From contig UZAE01012831.1 in assembly GCA_900617975.1 (NCBI GenBank), forward strand, positions 1-31,060: 31,060 nt of DNA, read 5' to 3'. The position numbers and the translations under genes were made by a program. Source of the DNA: Rodentolepis nana. Its lineage: Eukaryota; Platyhelminthes; Cestoda; Cyclophyllidea; Hymenolepididae. Below the pieces are notes generated by a model, which did no database searches, was not told the DNA's origin, and saw only the letters and a list, made by a program, of their open reading frames with translations. Numbering within the stretch: the stretch's first letter is position 1; every line of letters begins with the position of its first letter. Positions 1 through 10,941 of the stretch are shown piece after piece.

Positions 1-2315
1 AATTTGGTCAACAAAAAAAACGGTGCTAGAATACGAGTTTCTGGCTAAACCAAATTCAAGAACTAAGAGCATTTTCCATAATAGGTTTGAAGGGTACATT
101 GGCAATTACTATCAAAGGACACTGTAGACATTTGATCAAGGCGTTCCTCCAACCATTCCACAAATATTAACATCCACTTACGAAATGTGCACAAAGATAA
201 ATAACTAAACTATAGACTAACATTTTTTCATGTAGAAGGTCATTATTAAATTAAAACAGCAAACTTCTAGATTACAGACAGCAAGGTTGTCTGCCTCAAA
301 TCAATGGTTAAACGTGTTCAAAGCACACCCTTCGGGATTCAATACTAGGGTAATTTTGTACTGAAGTATTGCAAATCAGACAAAATGAAGAAGAGACTAT
401 TGTAATCTAATTTTTTGAAAAAAAATACTTTAAAAAAACAAAATACTTCAACCACACAGTATCAGGCTCAAAAACCAAAAGTGCAAACACGGAGCAATTT
501 AAGCATGCACTTCACACCTTGAGCTAGGTCAATTAATATACAAACTCCTAGAGTTACAAGCATGATGTTACACCCCAGAAACACGAGGCTTCAACTATAT
601 TGAAGCAGCGTTTTGGGACGTCCAGATTACTTAAGAGAGCAGTAGATCAATTAGGCGACAGCAAATACATAGCAAGGCGGATAAGCAACTTAAACTACTC
701 CCCACCAGCCACCAGCCACTTGATAGTGACCAAGATCCCATGCTTGTGAAGCATAAATACTCGAATTCTATTGATCCCAAAAACTCATTAAGTGCCGCGT
801 TTGACACCATGCGCTAGTTTGTTTCCATTTCAAGAGACGCAGAACCAAACAAGTTTAGGATTCCCATGTTTTGAAATACATGTTTGAATCCTGATAATGG
901 AAGAATTCTATGATAAATCTCGATGTGCATATTGATTGAACGAGCCTATCGGCTGACTCACTGACTGTTTCGTTGTGCACAAATCGTTTTAAATTGCGTA
1001 TAAAAATTAAGGAATTCAATAGTCTTGGATTATATAGAAAGAATACAAGCACCATCGACAAAGCCGGACAAAATATTAAAAAAACACAACTTAGGCAGAT
1101 CACTGACAACGTTAATTTTGGGGTAGAATTTCATGCCATAGAAATTCATAAGAATTTAAATTCCACCAGTAACCAATGGCATCATAGCGAGGAACTTTAA
1201 ATTACACACACGAACAACCGAATGGTATAACAAAGGGTGAAAGAAAAGCTTCAACAGACCCTTCGTCAACAACACATACCCATATGGTTGAATATACCGA
1301 CTGTAAAAAAACTGAACGCACGAAAGTGTTGTTTACCTTAAACAAAGTGCACAAGATAGAGAGAGAGAGGATTGTTTAGACGATCGTATATATGTAGCCA
1401 CAAGCAGGTAAGTAAAATTAGAAAAAAAGTTCACATACATATCGATCATGCAGGAATGAAGGTTGCTTTATACCCGATTAGAATCTGCATTAAAAAACAG
1501 CAATCTTATTATGATTTTGGAACAATTTTGGTATATCGATTATTATTTGAAGCTTTTGCTTAACTATATAAGAATGACTCATACTGTTCTATTGAACTGC
1601 GAGGAATTAACTACGGATATTTGATTGACCGATTCCAACCAACCACTTCCTCTCACCAACTCCAATTAACAATTAAGCAAAACATTACTAAGAATACGTC
1701 CCTAGTATGACGATTAGGCAACATTATAGGATTAGGGGTAGATTAGTAATTAAAACTGATTAACTGCATAGCATTGAAAGATAATGCTGCAAAATTGTAA
1801 ATTGGCCGTTAATTCTCCAAAGTGTAATTAATTCAACTGGGGATCATAACTATGCGGTAGGAAAAGAAAAATGTGTGAGGAGGGATATGAATTAGGTTAA
1901 CTGAAAGAGCCAGCTATCTCTCTGTTAACTCGTACAAATTTCATGCAAAAAAAAAACAAGAAAATCGCAATCGATCGGGATAATTGATGCAGACAATAAG
2001 AGGCGCATGGATAAAGAAACTTCAAATTCGAATGAATAATTCCACTTATAAACACATCTTCCACATAACCTTGATGCAATTGCCAGCTAATTGATCAGGT
2101 AGGAGTAAAAAGAAGCCCAACATGCACAAATCTCCGGGCGTTTAAATGTTCAATTATGTGCTCAACGAATGCCAGTGGCCAGTGAAGCGAAAATATTGGG
2201 GTGGATTATTGCAAAGAGTCATAGAAATATCTTTACAAAGAACAAGCAGGAACAATCGTTGGGATTCTGCGGTGGACACCCTAGTCGGGGCTTAGAAAAT
2301 CGCAGGTAGATGCCT
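1..2315. other. Non-coding, AT-rich stretch, no gene seen
   Basis: No reading frame here has recognisable protein similarity, and open frames are under 90 codons, as expected by chance at this base composition. The only structured item is a short GA microsatellite near 1356-1370. The stretch ends at the target-site duplication of the first family A repeat. Confidence 0.6.
1356..1370. repeat. (GA)n microsatellite
   Basis: About six uninterrupted GA units are visible. It lies in non-coding sequence with no adjoining gene. Confidence 0.8.
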
Positions 2316-2329
2316 ATGTTTGCAAATCG
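2316..2329. repeat. Left target-site duplication of A1
   Basis: ATGTTTGCAAATCG is repeated exactly at 2657-2670 on the other side of the element. Confidence 0.88.
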
Positions 2330-2656
2330 GGGGTGTGCGATAGACTTACCTCCAAGTGGTGTACCCTGGCCAACGTATACTCATACGGCAAAAAGTCTTT
2401 TGATTGGCAGTTGACTTCTGACTTCAAACTACCACGACCCCCCTGGTTGTCATATTCGACCCCTTTCACAGTACTCACCTTACCTTTTTCTCTACTTTTG
2501 TGTCTGTCTGCCTCTTTTACATCTGTGAATCGCTCTTCTATTCCCCACCCCTCGACTTTCTTCCACTTTGATGAACCTTCTCTCTGTGAAGCCCGAAGTC
2601 AGCTAAATGGCTAATGATAGCTATCAAAACGCCTGCCATTTGAAATAAATAAATAA
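2330..2656 (+). mobile_element. Family A non-autonomous retroelement, copy A1 (full length)
   Basis: The copy starts with GGGGTGTGCGATAGAC, carries the conserved head (CTTACCTCC, then a GGCCAACGTATACTCATACGG variant of the usual GGGCAACG) and a C/T-rich middle with a C run. It ends in the shared tail: GTGAAGCCCGAAGTC, then CCTGCCATTT, then an (AAAT)n terminus. It is bounded by a 14-bp direct repeat, ATGTTTGCAAATCG, at 2316-2329 and 2657-2670, which fixes both ends and shows insertion by target-primed reverse transcription. The head encodes an open frame, but the same frame is broken in other copies, so I do not call a protein. Several differences from A3 and A6 suggest an older insertion. Confidence 0.9.
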
Positions 2657-3633
2657 ATGTTTGCAAATCGATATTACATACACTAGGCTATTGGGTTTGA
2701 TTCTCGTGTTTATTTTGCAATAAAATTGAAAGTGAATTAAACTAGCAACGTTGACTGTCGTTTCTCTTGGAAACTCTCTCTCCAGCAGCTTTATATAAAT
2801 CACAACACTGAAATCTATCTCATTCCCAATTAAGAATAAGAGCTGGAACTTCTATTTCAAAAACGAGTTCAAAGTTGTAATCTAAAAGAGCGAGTATTTT
2901 AGCTACATTTTATCGAATCTTCGAGTTGACTCATGCATCTGACCTGACGCAACTGTTTAACGATGATATCATCAGACGAAAGCGAAGTGGCACCTGGTTT
3001 ATCGTAATTTAACCTCCTCATCACAACACCGTTTCTGAGATGATGCTTGCTTTTGCCTCAACCACTCACTCCCTACCCCTCCCCCCCCCCTCCCTAGACA
3101 ATTACGGTTGTCCAATGTACATTTGTTGGGCACTCAAATCATGGAAGATGCTTGAAGAGGATAAACTGATTCAGATTGGTGTATTTCTAAGCCTACCTTG
3201 GTCGAGTGCCTAAAGTAGTCCTACTAATGGGGTGTAATGGCCAACATCTCAGTATATTGAAAATAAAACTGAAATACGATGGGTCGTGAAAACTGAATTT
3301 ACACAATTGCACACACCAACAACACGGAAAAGAATAAACCATTAAGATTTGATTGACTAGTGAAACTTTCACTCGATGGTCTTAGACGTCCTCTCAAGGA
3401 CGAACAAAGCCACCAAGATTTTTTGATGTAAACATTCAAGCGAGGGCAGACCACACCGGACTAAATTATGCCAATTTTTATCACAACAGAGAACAACACG
3501 TCATATCGTTCAAGTAAAAGTAGTTTACCTTGACACAGAAAGGTGTGGCCAACAAAGAAGTGAGGCAAAATACCACACGCACAAGCAGACATAAAAGACT
3601 GGCTGAATACTGTCCAAATTCTACTTCCTGCCT

Positions 3634-3647
3634 AGAGAGAGAGAGAG
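3634..3647. repeat. (AG)7 microsatellite
   Basis: Seven perfect AG units are visible in non-coding DNA. Confidence 0.85.
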
Positions 3648-3716
3648 CGACTGGGGTATGAAGTGTCTCATGCTTAAGGCCACAGGCTTAGCCGGAGTAT
3701 GACTAATCATTATACC

Positions 3717-3750
3717 AGAGGAGGAAGAGGGGAGGGGAGGGGGGGGGAAA
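3717..3750 (+). repeat. Purine tract with G-quadruplex potential
   Basis: The strand is entirely purine over about 30 bases and contains GGGG-A-GGGG-A-G9, that is three or more G-runs with single-base loops. This is a textbook G4 or triplex-forming pattern, though no function is shown. Confidence 0.6.
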
Positions 3751-6700
3751 GATTAATCAGCAAATCGCGAAAGTCCTTTAAGGGAGATGATATCGCCTAA
3801 AAGCTTCTTTATTCCGGAGCGATAAAAGGCAGCCATTCGCTTGGGGGGGGGGGGGAGTGACTGCCTAATCCAAGCTAACGAGGAAACACTCATTTACTAT
3901 ACTACAAAAAGTATTTTAAATCCTGAAGTTTCCAATTTCAAGGCTTTCAATTGAACTTGAGCAAAGGCTTGAGGCCAAATTAGTACCAATCCCAACTAGA
4001 ATGCCCGAAAAATTCGAATCTCAGCAAAAAGAAAGACAACTCCAAATTAAGCCTTTCCAATATCAGTAATGTTGAAATCTCAAAGTGGTGGAGAATACAC
4101 CAAAGCAACACCTGCAAATAGTAATTTAATTATCTTCAAATTATCAATTAAGTACACCTCCGATAGTTAAAACAAACTATAAAGTGATTTGTAAACAAAT
4201 GCATATACGGATACCGGATGTTGGCGGTAAACATGTAAAAGGCAGATTAATATTTTCACTAATAATTGTACTTTTTTAGATTAAAACATATCTACTTTCA
4301 CAAAAACCTGAGTCAAATTATTTTGAGCAATGATCCATAGTAAATCGATACTGAACTTTCATTATATTAGGAAGCGTTCGATTAGAAAGAATCGGCAAAT
4401 ATCACGATGGTAGTGCGAGTTTAAAATAATCTCGCATCCTGCAGCGAAGTCACCCAAATTGGGAAAGGTCCAGTAGAGCAAACAAATAAATTTTATTGAA
4501 TTCAAAATAAAAACATAGCTTTGAAAGTTATAACCAACCCTCTTATCACAGTAGTTTAAATCTATGAGATCTCAAAAGATTATGAGGAGAAGATCCAAAA
4601 AGATACAGAGAACAACGATAAGGTATAAAAGATGCAGTAAATGAACAGTTTGTGCGCCAAAATGCTAATTTTATGATTCGACATCACCTAAATTGTAGTA
4701 AATATTCGCCTTCGATGTTCAATACTAATCAATCGGGCATTGTTAATTCAAGAAGTATCAGGTCTTGTGGGTTCAAAGCAATGTATTGGCCTTCCAGTCG
4801 GTTGAGGAATCCAATAATCTCACACACCACACTGCAGTCTAAGCAATTCAGCACAGCAAAGATGAGATGGATGGAAAAAGAAAACATATATAGTCCGCTG
4901 GGAAATATTACATTATTGACATTTCTCTTCGCGCAGGACAAGAGGAAAATGTCATTCTTTTGGAATTCCATCAATTCATACAGTGCGAATGTTAAACAGA
5001 AAGGAACCTTACATGAATTTATTACCCATTCAAGGAGAGGGAATTAGTGCAATTACTGTTAAGGAACATGCTTAGCCAGTTGGATTAAAGGAATATAACT
5101 CTTGAAGTGTAGAATAATGATATGCAAATGAGTAAATGCAAAATGGAAAACAGAAAAAGGAGATAGAGACATTGACTTGCTAAAACTTGACTAATTGAAT
5201 AGCATGATTCGAAATATCATCCTGATTGACCTATAAGATCTTCAATACAAAATGTTTTCTGGCACAATAGATCTGAAGTGAAACAGGAATTTGATTGATT
5301 CCGAAACTACAGGAAAGCGAAAAAGAATCAAACGTACCCTAGACAACCAAGAAAGTAAGGTGCACACTAGACTAGACTTAGCAAATGAGGTTGAGCGCAG
5401 CGAATTGACAGAACAGCGGTGTGCCAACAAGTTGGTATATTGACAGAAACAAACGAAATATAACTATCGTTAATGTCCTTTTGAGAAATAAAAATTAATC
5501 CAAAATACCTACATAAAATAACAAATTTGTCAGAAACAAGTTAAACTCTCAATTGCTTTGCCATTAACACCGCGAAACATGGGTATAACTATTAACGGAA
5601 TATCAGAACTGAGACCATTTAAACAAAACAATTTCAGGTGCATCGAAAAAAAATTAGCTCACCAAACATCTCCTCTGTGTTATTTATCCTCGAAACCGTA
5701 GGAAAGCAATTGAAAGACCGAAGTAACATCTTATAGAAACCAATTTAATCCACAGAAAGTGCGCGATATATATATATATTGGGGGGATGTAATTAAATTA
5801 CGAAAATGGCGACAATGTATAAACTCATCCGCGTGCAATTCACTGCTGCGTACGTTATCAATACCCAAGCAGGTCAGAGCTAGTGGATGGTTTAAAACGA
5901 ATGCACACACGGATGCACACGACCATGACTGTGGTTGGCCAATGCTAGCATTGTGAATATAATTGGTGCATGCCCACCAATAAGGTGACAGGATGGACGG
6001 CTTGTGCCTCATATACGGATTGAATGTCGCAGCCCGGACAAGCATAAAGCAATTAGTTGTCTACACCTACTTAGCCGCATATTAGTCTGGCATGAAAGAC
6101 ACGAGAGTCGGTCGCAATGTTGCCGCGTAATCCCCGGTAAACGATTCTTTAACTAGCCTGGCAATCTATATTAAACAAGCTTGAATTAATTCTACATGCC
6201 TAAATTAGGCTCAAACAACACCTGATTGACTTTGAGAAGAGAATAGCTATTGTTCAATGTAGCTAGAAAAAAATATTAAACTGGATTCGGGACGTGCTTA
6301 GGTTGTTGTCCGATTTTCAGAGTCAAATTACGTCTGGGAAATCATCTATAGTGTCCACGAATTATTCACTAGAATGTAGTGAAAACTACTGAGAAGGACA
6401 GAAAAATCTAACCTAATCATTTAGTCAAATACTTGTGAAAGATACTTAAATACGAAACCAAAGTTTGTTAAAAGATTGCCATAGCTTCAGCAAATACCTA
6501 GCGTCCGTGTAGATGAAATAAATTTAAAATTTTTAACAGAAGTACACCTATTAGACCTAAATAAGAAACCTAGATATATGATACAAAGATTAAATGTGGT
6601 CAATACAAAAGATACAGTCGTTAAAATTTTTAACCTACTTGTTAAATATAAGTAGAAGGTATTATTTGCATGAGTTCACGTTAGACAAAACACTACATAG

Positions 6701-7141
6701 AGAATGGATGCAAAATGGCGTTACTTTAATTTTACTTAGTTTATTTGAGAGTTATAAAGTTTAAGAGGCGAAGAACACTATAAGTCTAGAATACACAAGC
6801 CACTTACAATACAATATGAAGATTAATGACTTTTGAATAAATAAACTCAGTTATTAAGTGACCCTGTAAATACAAACTTTTAAAGACCATTAACGCGTGA
6901 ATGATTTGATCAAACTTTACTAAACCCTAGTTTTCCTGCAACCAAATGAAAAATTCAGGCTATTATAACATAGCCAGCTTCAAAGCTATCCTTGCTTACT
7001 AAATATAAGAGCGAGTACATTGATTAATAAAATAGATACACAAATTTACACTTGGAGTAACGAAAGACGATACCGTGAAAGGCACTATAGACTGTGTGAC
7101 CCAGCAGATTATGGTTACATTAATTAAAGGCAAAACACAGC

Positions 7142-7158
7142 GGGGGGGGGGGGGGGGG
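7142..7158 (+). repeat. G17 homopolymer
   Basis: Seventeen consecutive G residues are followed by AGGG. It is part of a set of unusually long dG:dC runs in this otherwise AT-rich window. Confidence 0.9.
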
Positions 7159-8033
7159 AGGGCAATTTGCGCCGCATGAACTTGAAGTTATCAAAGTGTG
7201 GAAGGGCTAGGCTGCAAAATTGCCTTAAAGAAGTGACACCACCTTAATTTAATTGGCAAATATGGCCTACAGGCAACTCTGCCTAAAAAGGAAAATGTAG
7301 CAATCTATTGAATGCCAAATGGTGGCACATACGTCTGACTTATTCTAATTATCAACCAATACTAGTGTATTGATTGCCCACCAGAAAAAAATACAATGGA
7401 AGACACAAAGCAGTCAACCACGATGAGTGTGCTTTGTTTTGGCCAATACACTGATGTCAATTCAGTGCCTTCAGGGAATTAATTCATTTATTATGTCGAA
7501 CTTGTTTCCTCTCATTTCTACATCATCTACTTGCTAATTAGTTTTGGGAATTACTTCTGTTTCGTGTTAACCTTTGAGAAGACAATTAGAATTTTAGTAA
7601 CTTCTTTACTTGGACAGACAGCCGCTCTACTTAGGGGATTAAGCGGTACTTTAGGAATCGGTAACAAGAAAATCTCCATGACAAATTGAGAGGGACAAGG
7701 TCAAACTTAGTCTGTATACACAGGGTACAAGCATTAACTATATTATTAAAATTCGTCGCACAAAATCAGCCAAATGGGAAGTCTACAACCTTAATTATCG
7801 ACGGAAAGTCTGGGATGGAATAAGGTCTATCACAGAGCTATTAGTTTGAAAATTTCCCAAAGTGTTACTCAGCGCATAATCGTGCATGACTTTGGGAGAT
7901 TTGGTTACCATTGCGGGGGGAGGAGAGGATGAATACGGGGCATAATTTGAAACCTACAATTAAGAGAGGTGGCGACACCTCCGAGGATAGAACAGAATTA
8001 TCAAACTAAGATACCACAGGAATGCATTATTTT

Positions 8034-8047
8034 ATTATTTTAGTGGA
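8034..8047. repeat. Left target-site duplication of A2
   Basis: ATTATTTTAGTGGA matches ATTATTTTAGTAGA at 8354-8367 with one mismatch. Confidence 0.8.
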
Positions 8048-8353
8048 GAGGTGTGTGATAGACATGCCTCCACGTGGTTTACCCTGGGCAACGTAAACTC
8101 ATACGGCAAAAAAATTCGGAAACTGGCAGTTGAATTCTCACTTCGAACTGCCATGACCCCACTGCATGTCATGTTCGACTACTTTCACAATACTCACCTC
8201 ATCTTTTTTCTACCTTCGTCTTTGAAACACTCTTCTGTCCCCCCCCCCCTCTCGACTTTCTTTCACTTTGATGTTCCTTTCCCTCTGTGAAGTCTGAAGT
8301 CAACTAAAGGGCTAATGATAACCATCAAAATGCCTGCCATTTGATATAAATAA
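8048..8353 (+). mobile_element. Family A non-autonomous retroelement, copy A2 (full length)
   Basis: It carries the head beginning GGTGTGTGATAGAC, the CACGTGG and GGGCAACGTA motifs, a C-rich run (C10) in the middle and the full tail with CCTGCCATTTGATATAAATAAA. Direct repeats of 14 bp (one mismatch) bound it. The head has several substitutions relative to A3, A4 and A6 (for example GACATGCCTCC for GACTTACCTCC), so this copy has lost the antisense splice-donor-like motif found in the others. Confidence 0.88.
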
Positions 8354-8711
8354 ATTATTTTAGTAGAAAGAACTCGTTTGGCTAACAAATTAATGAATAG
8401 ATTAATTAATTAAAAATCAATTGAAAGGACGCTGAAATGCAATTATCATATCCATATTTTGTTCAAAGGCAAAACCGACCCGTATCAATAAAGAGTATAT
8501 TTTCAGTGATCCACTTTTGCGTTCCCAAGGCTACAATCCCATTTTCCTGTACTAATTAAGCTTCACAATTTCTGTAAATATGACGGGATGAGACTCAGTC
8601 TGTCACCTCTCACTAAGGCGGTCATTAGAATTAAAGGCAAAATGTCATTAAATACAGTAACCGTACACTTCTCAGTGACGTTTCTGGCTTTTTTAGCCTC
8701 TGGCGAGCTAA

Positions 8712-8925
8712 TAACTCTTTAGCGCCCGAACCATTTATTGAAAAAAAAACGCATCCAGCCGAACTCACGCGTGTCTTACAGCAGACTCATGACGCTGACG
8801 TGATGAGTTTTGGTGGTGTATCAGACGAAGGCGGCTATAGACACGTATTGAACATGTTTCAAACGGCAATAGCGCGCCTTCTATCACGAGTCTAATACCA
8901 ATGGAATCTATTTGGACAGAAAGGC
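8712..8925 (+). mobile_element. Family B short inverted-repeat element, copy B1 (3' end degraded)
   Basis: It begins TAACTCTTTAGCGCCCGAACC, matching the inverse of the 3' terminus of other copies (TTAACCCTTTAACACCC). It continues through the internal hairpin ACTCAT-GACGCTGACGTG-ATGAGT and the block ending near TCTATTTGGACAG. The terminal palindrome and GGGTTAA end seen in B3 and B5 are not recognisable here. There is no coding capacity. It resembles a miniature inverted-repeat transposable element. Confidence 0.7.
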
Positions 8926-10609
8926 GTGAAGATCTACCAATAAGAATGATGAAAGATGATCGGAGTATGAAATTGATCTAGATAAACAAAAGAAGCTACT
9001 CTTTTTTAAACCATACTAATATGATTTTATACCTTAAGTATACCTGACATTTCGCCTCGAGTTAAAAATGAAAAATTGAAACACTGTTCGAGCTCACTAC
9101 AGTTTTTTTCAAATGTTGCACATGCATATTTTATTAAGCCTGTCTATTAATCGGCAATCGCTTTGTTCAAACTCTATTTATTACTGCAAGATCTTATTTG
9201 ATTCTCTATTCCTACAAAAACTTAGATAATCAGAAACGCACGAAACAAGACATTCGCGAGAAACCTCAAAAACTGTACAACGGAATAATTAGTCACTTAA
9301 TGTGAATAAAAGAAACAATTAAAATTTAGATTTTACGTATTGTTAAGGAAGGAAGCAGGCCAATTATGTGGAATTTGAAAAACTGGAAGCACAACACATT
9401 AAGCACCATATATTTATGTTCACATAAGTAGTAGAACTTTCTTAACGAGAAGCTAGTTCCTTAAACTTCATTTTATTTGCTTTAATGTCTCTAGATTTGG
9501 TGCTACCTCATTGATCACCCAGCATGCGCAGTGATCGTTAACCTTCGTTCAATAAAAGACGAAGATCAGGACAACTGTCCAATTACAATTAGGTTCACAA
9601 ATGTATTAAGGCATGAAGATCCTCAAGACAAAGAGGACTTAATTATAACAAGAACTCATGAAGCATATCCAAGTTTCGATAACGATATCCACTTATTTGA
9701 TACCCATTACCTTTGTTAAGCACTATATTGAAATTTATTTCACTTTATTTCAAACTGATTAGCTGACTATTGCTGATCAAAAGATGATAGCAATATAGGG
9801 TATAGAGTTCACAATCGTCCCTTATCACCTTAATCATTCAATTTTGTTTAATTCTCTATATCTAACTGCTTTCTTGGAATGGAGATAATAGGGCCCATCT
9901 TGTTCAACCGCATAAAAATCACAAATTTGCGTTGTCCACTATCATAATAAATGGGAATTCAAGGACAAATAAGCGGCCTTAGAAACACCCAATCACTAAA
10001 CCTTATTCACACTGCTCTGCGTTACCTTTCGCCTGAGACAAACAGAAAAAGCCAGGAAAGAGGGAGAAAGTAAAGCAGACTGGAAACTGAATTTGTTGTA
10101 AAGGGTACTGGGCGGAATCTATGACGCATAGTCTCCTCCCCCCCCCCCCCCCCCCCCCCCCCCCCCACCCACCTCTCACCATCAACTGTAACCAATCGAA
10201 TGCTTTCCAGCTGATTAGAACGAACTTGTCCTACTTACTAGAGAAACGCATTAAAAACGGTGCTTTATTTGAGATAATAAATTAAAATTATGATGAGATT
10301 TTATGAAATCATAAGTATAATTTTCAAACCGATAAGCAACAATTAAATTGGCATAAAAAAAGAAAGAACAAATGCGAAAAGCAAGATTATTCACAGCCCT
10401 TTTCCGTGAATGCGCAAATGGAAAATGAGTGGGAAGATGGATAAAATGCGGAATAAAAGTTGAATCATTATTTAGATAAAAAACGTCTCAAATATTGTCC
10501 TCTAACTAGCCACTTTGTAACTGTTAGGATGAGAGTGACATCACTATTCTAGCCTTAACTATTCAGAGATATATTTGATACATTTATCCCTAGCATTAGA
10601 AATGCTACA
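8926..10609. other. Non-coding stretch, no gene seen
   Basis: No recognisable coding sequence was found. A 62-codon open frame at 9531-9719 has no similarity I can name and lacks good flanking splice sites or an ATG. The notable item is the C29 homopolymer at 10138-10166. Confidence 0.55.
10138..10166 (+). repeat. C29 homopolymer
   Basis: Twenty-nine consecutive C residues, then ACCCACC, form the longest homopolymer in the window. Length is likely to be unstable and hard to sequence, so the true length may differ. Confidence 0.9.
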
Positions 10610-10620
10610 ACACCCACCCC
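10610..10620. repeat. Left target-site duplication of A3
   Basis: ACACCCACCCC is repeated exactly at 10931-10941 directly after the tail of the element. Confidence 0.88.
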
Positions 10621-10930
10621 GGGGTGTGCGATATACTTACCTCCACGTGGTGCACCCTGGGCAACGTATACTCATGCGGCAAAAAAGTCCATTAACCGGC
10701 AGTTGACTTCTCACTTCAAACTACCATCACCTCACTCGATGCCATATTCGAATATTACACAGTACTCACCTCACCTTTGTGTTTGTCTCTTACATCTTTG
10801 AAACACTCTTCTGTTCCCCCCCCCCCTGTCGACTTTTTCAATTTGATGTTTCTTCCCCTCTGTGAAGCCTGAAGTCAACTAAAGGGCTAATGATAACCAT
10901 CAAAATGTCTGCCATTTGATATAAATAAAT
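10621..10930 (+). mobile_element. Family A non-autonomous retroelement, copy A3 (full length)
   Basis: This is the cleanest copy for defining the ends. An 11-bp exact duplication flanks an element that starts GGGGTGTGCGATA and ends GATATAAATAAAT. It carries the head motifs ACTTACCTCC, CACGTGGTGCACCC and GGGCAACGTATAC, the central C run, GTGAAGCCTGAAGTCAACTAA and CCTGCC-like TCTGCCATTT. It contains no A-box/B-box pair of a tRNA-derived pol III promoter that I can recognise. Confidence 0.92.
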
Positions 10931-10941
10931 ACACCCACCCC

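Larger units (their letters stand above)
2671..8033. other. Non-coding stretch with G/C homopolymers, no gene supported
   Basis: No recognisable protein is encoded. It contains an (AG)7 microsatellite (3634-3647), a purine/G-rich tract (3717-3750), runs of C10 (3081-3090), G13 (3843-3855) and G17 (7142-7158), and an (AT)n run (5766-5779). Both strands are open over 4729-5045, but neither frame resembles a known family or has convincing splice sites, and an open frame of about 105 codons is expected a few times by chance in 31 kb at this composition. Confidence 0.55.

Noticed and set aside
2333..2614. Short open frames starting CDRLTS-WCTLGNVYSYGKK in family A copies
   Set aside because: They follow from DNA similarity of the repeats. 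The frames end at different places in A1, A2 and A6, are absent or shifted in A3 and A4, and show no known domain.
8790..8840. Hammerhead-ribozyme-like core in family B (GTGATGAG followed by GCGAAG)
   Set aside because: The first core base is G where C is needed, no good stem II forms between the two boxes, and the GAA box is lost in B4 and B5.
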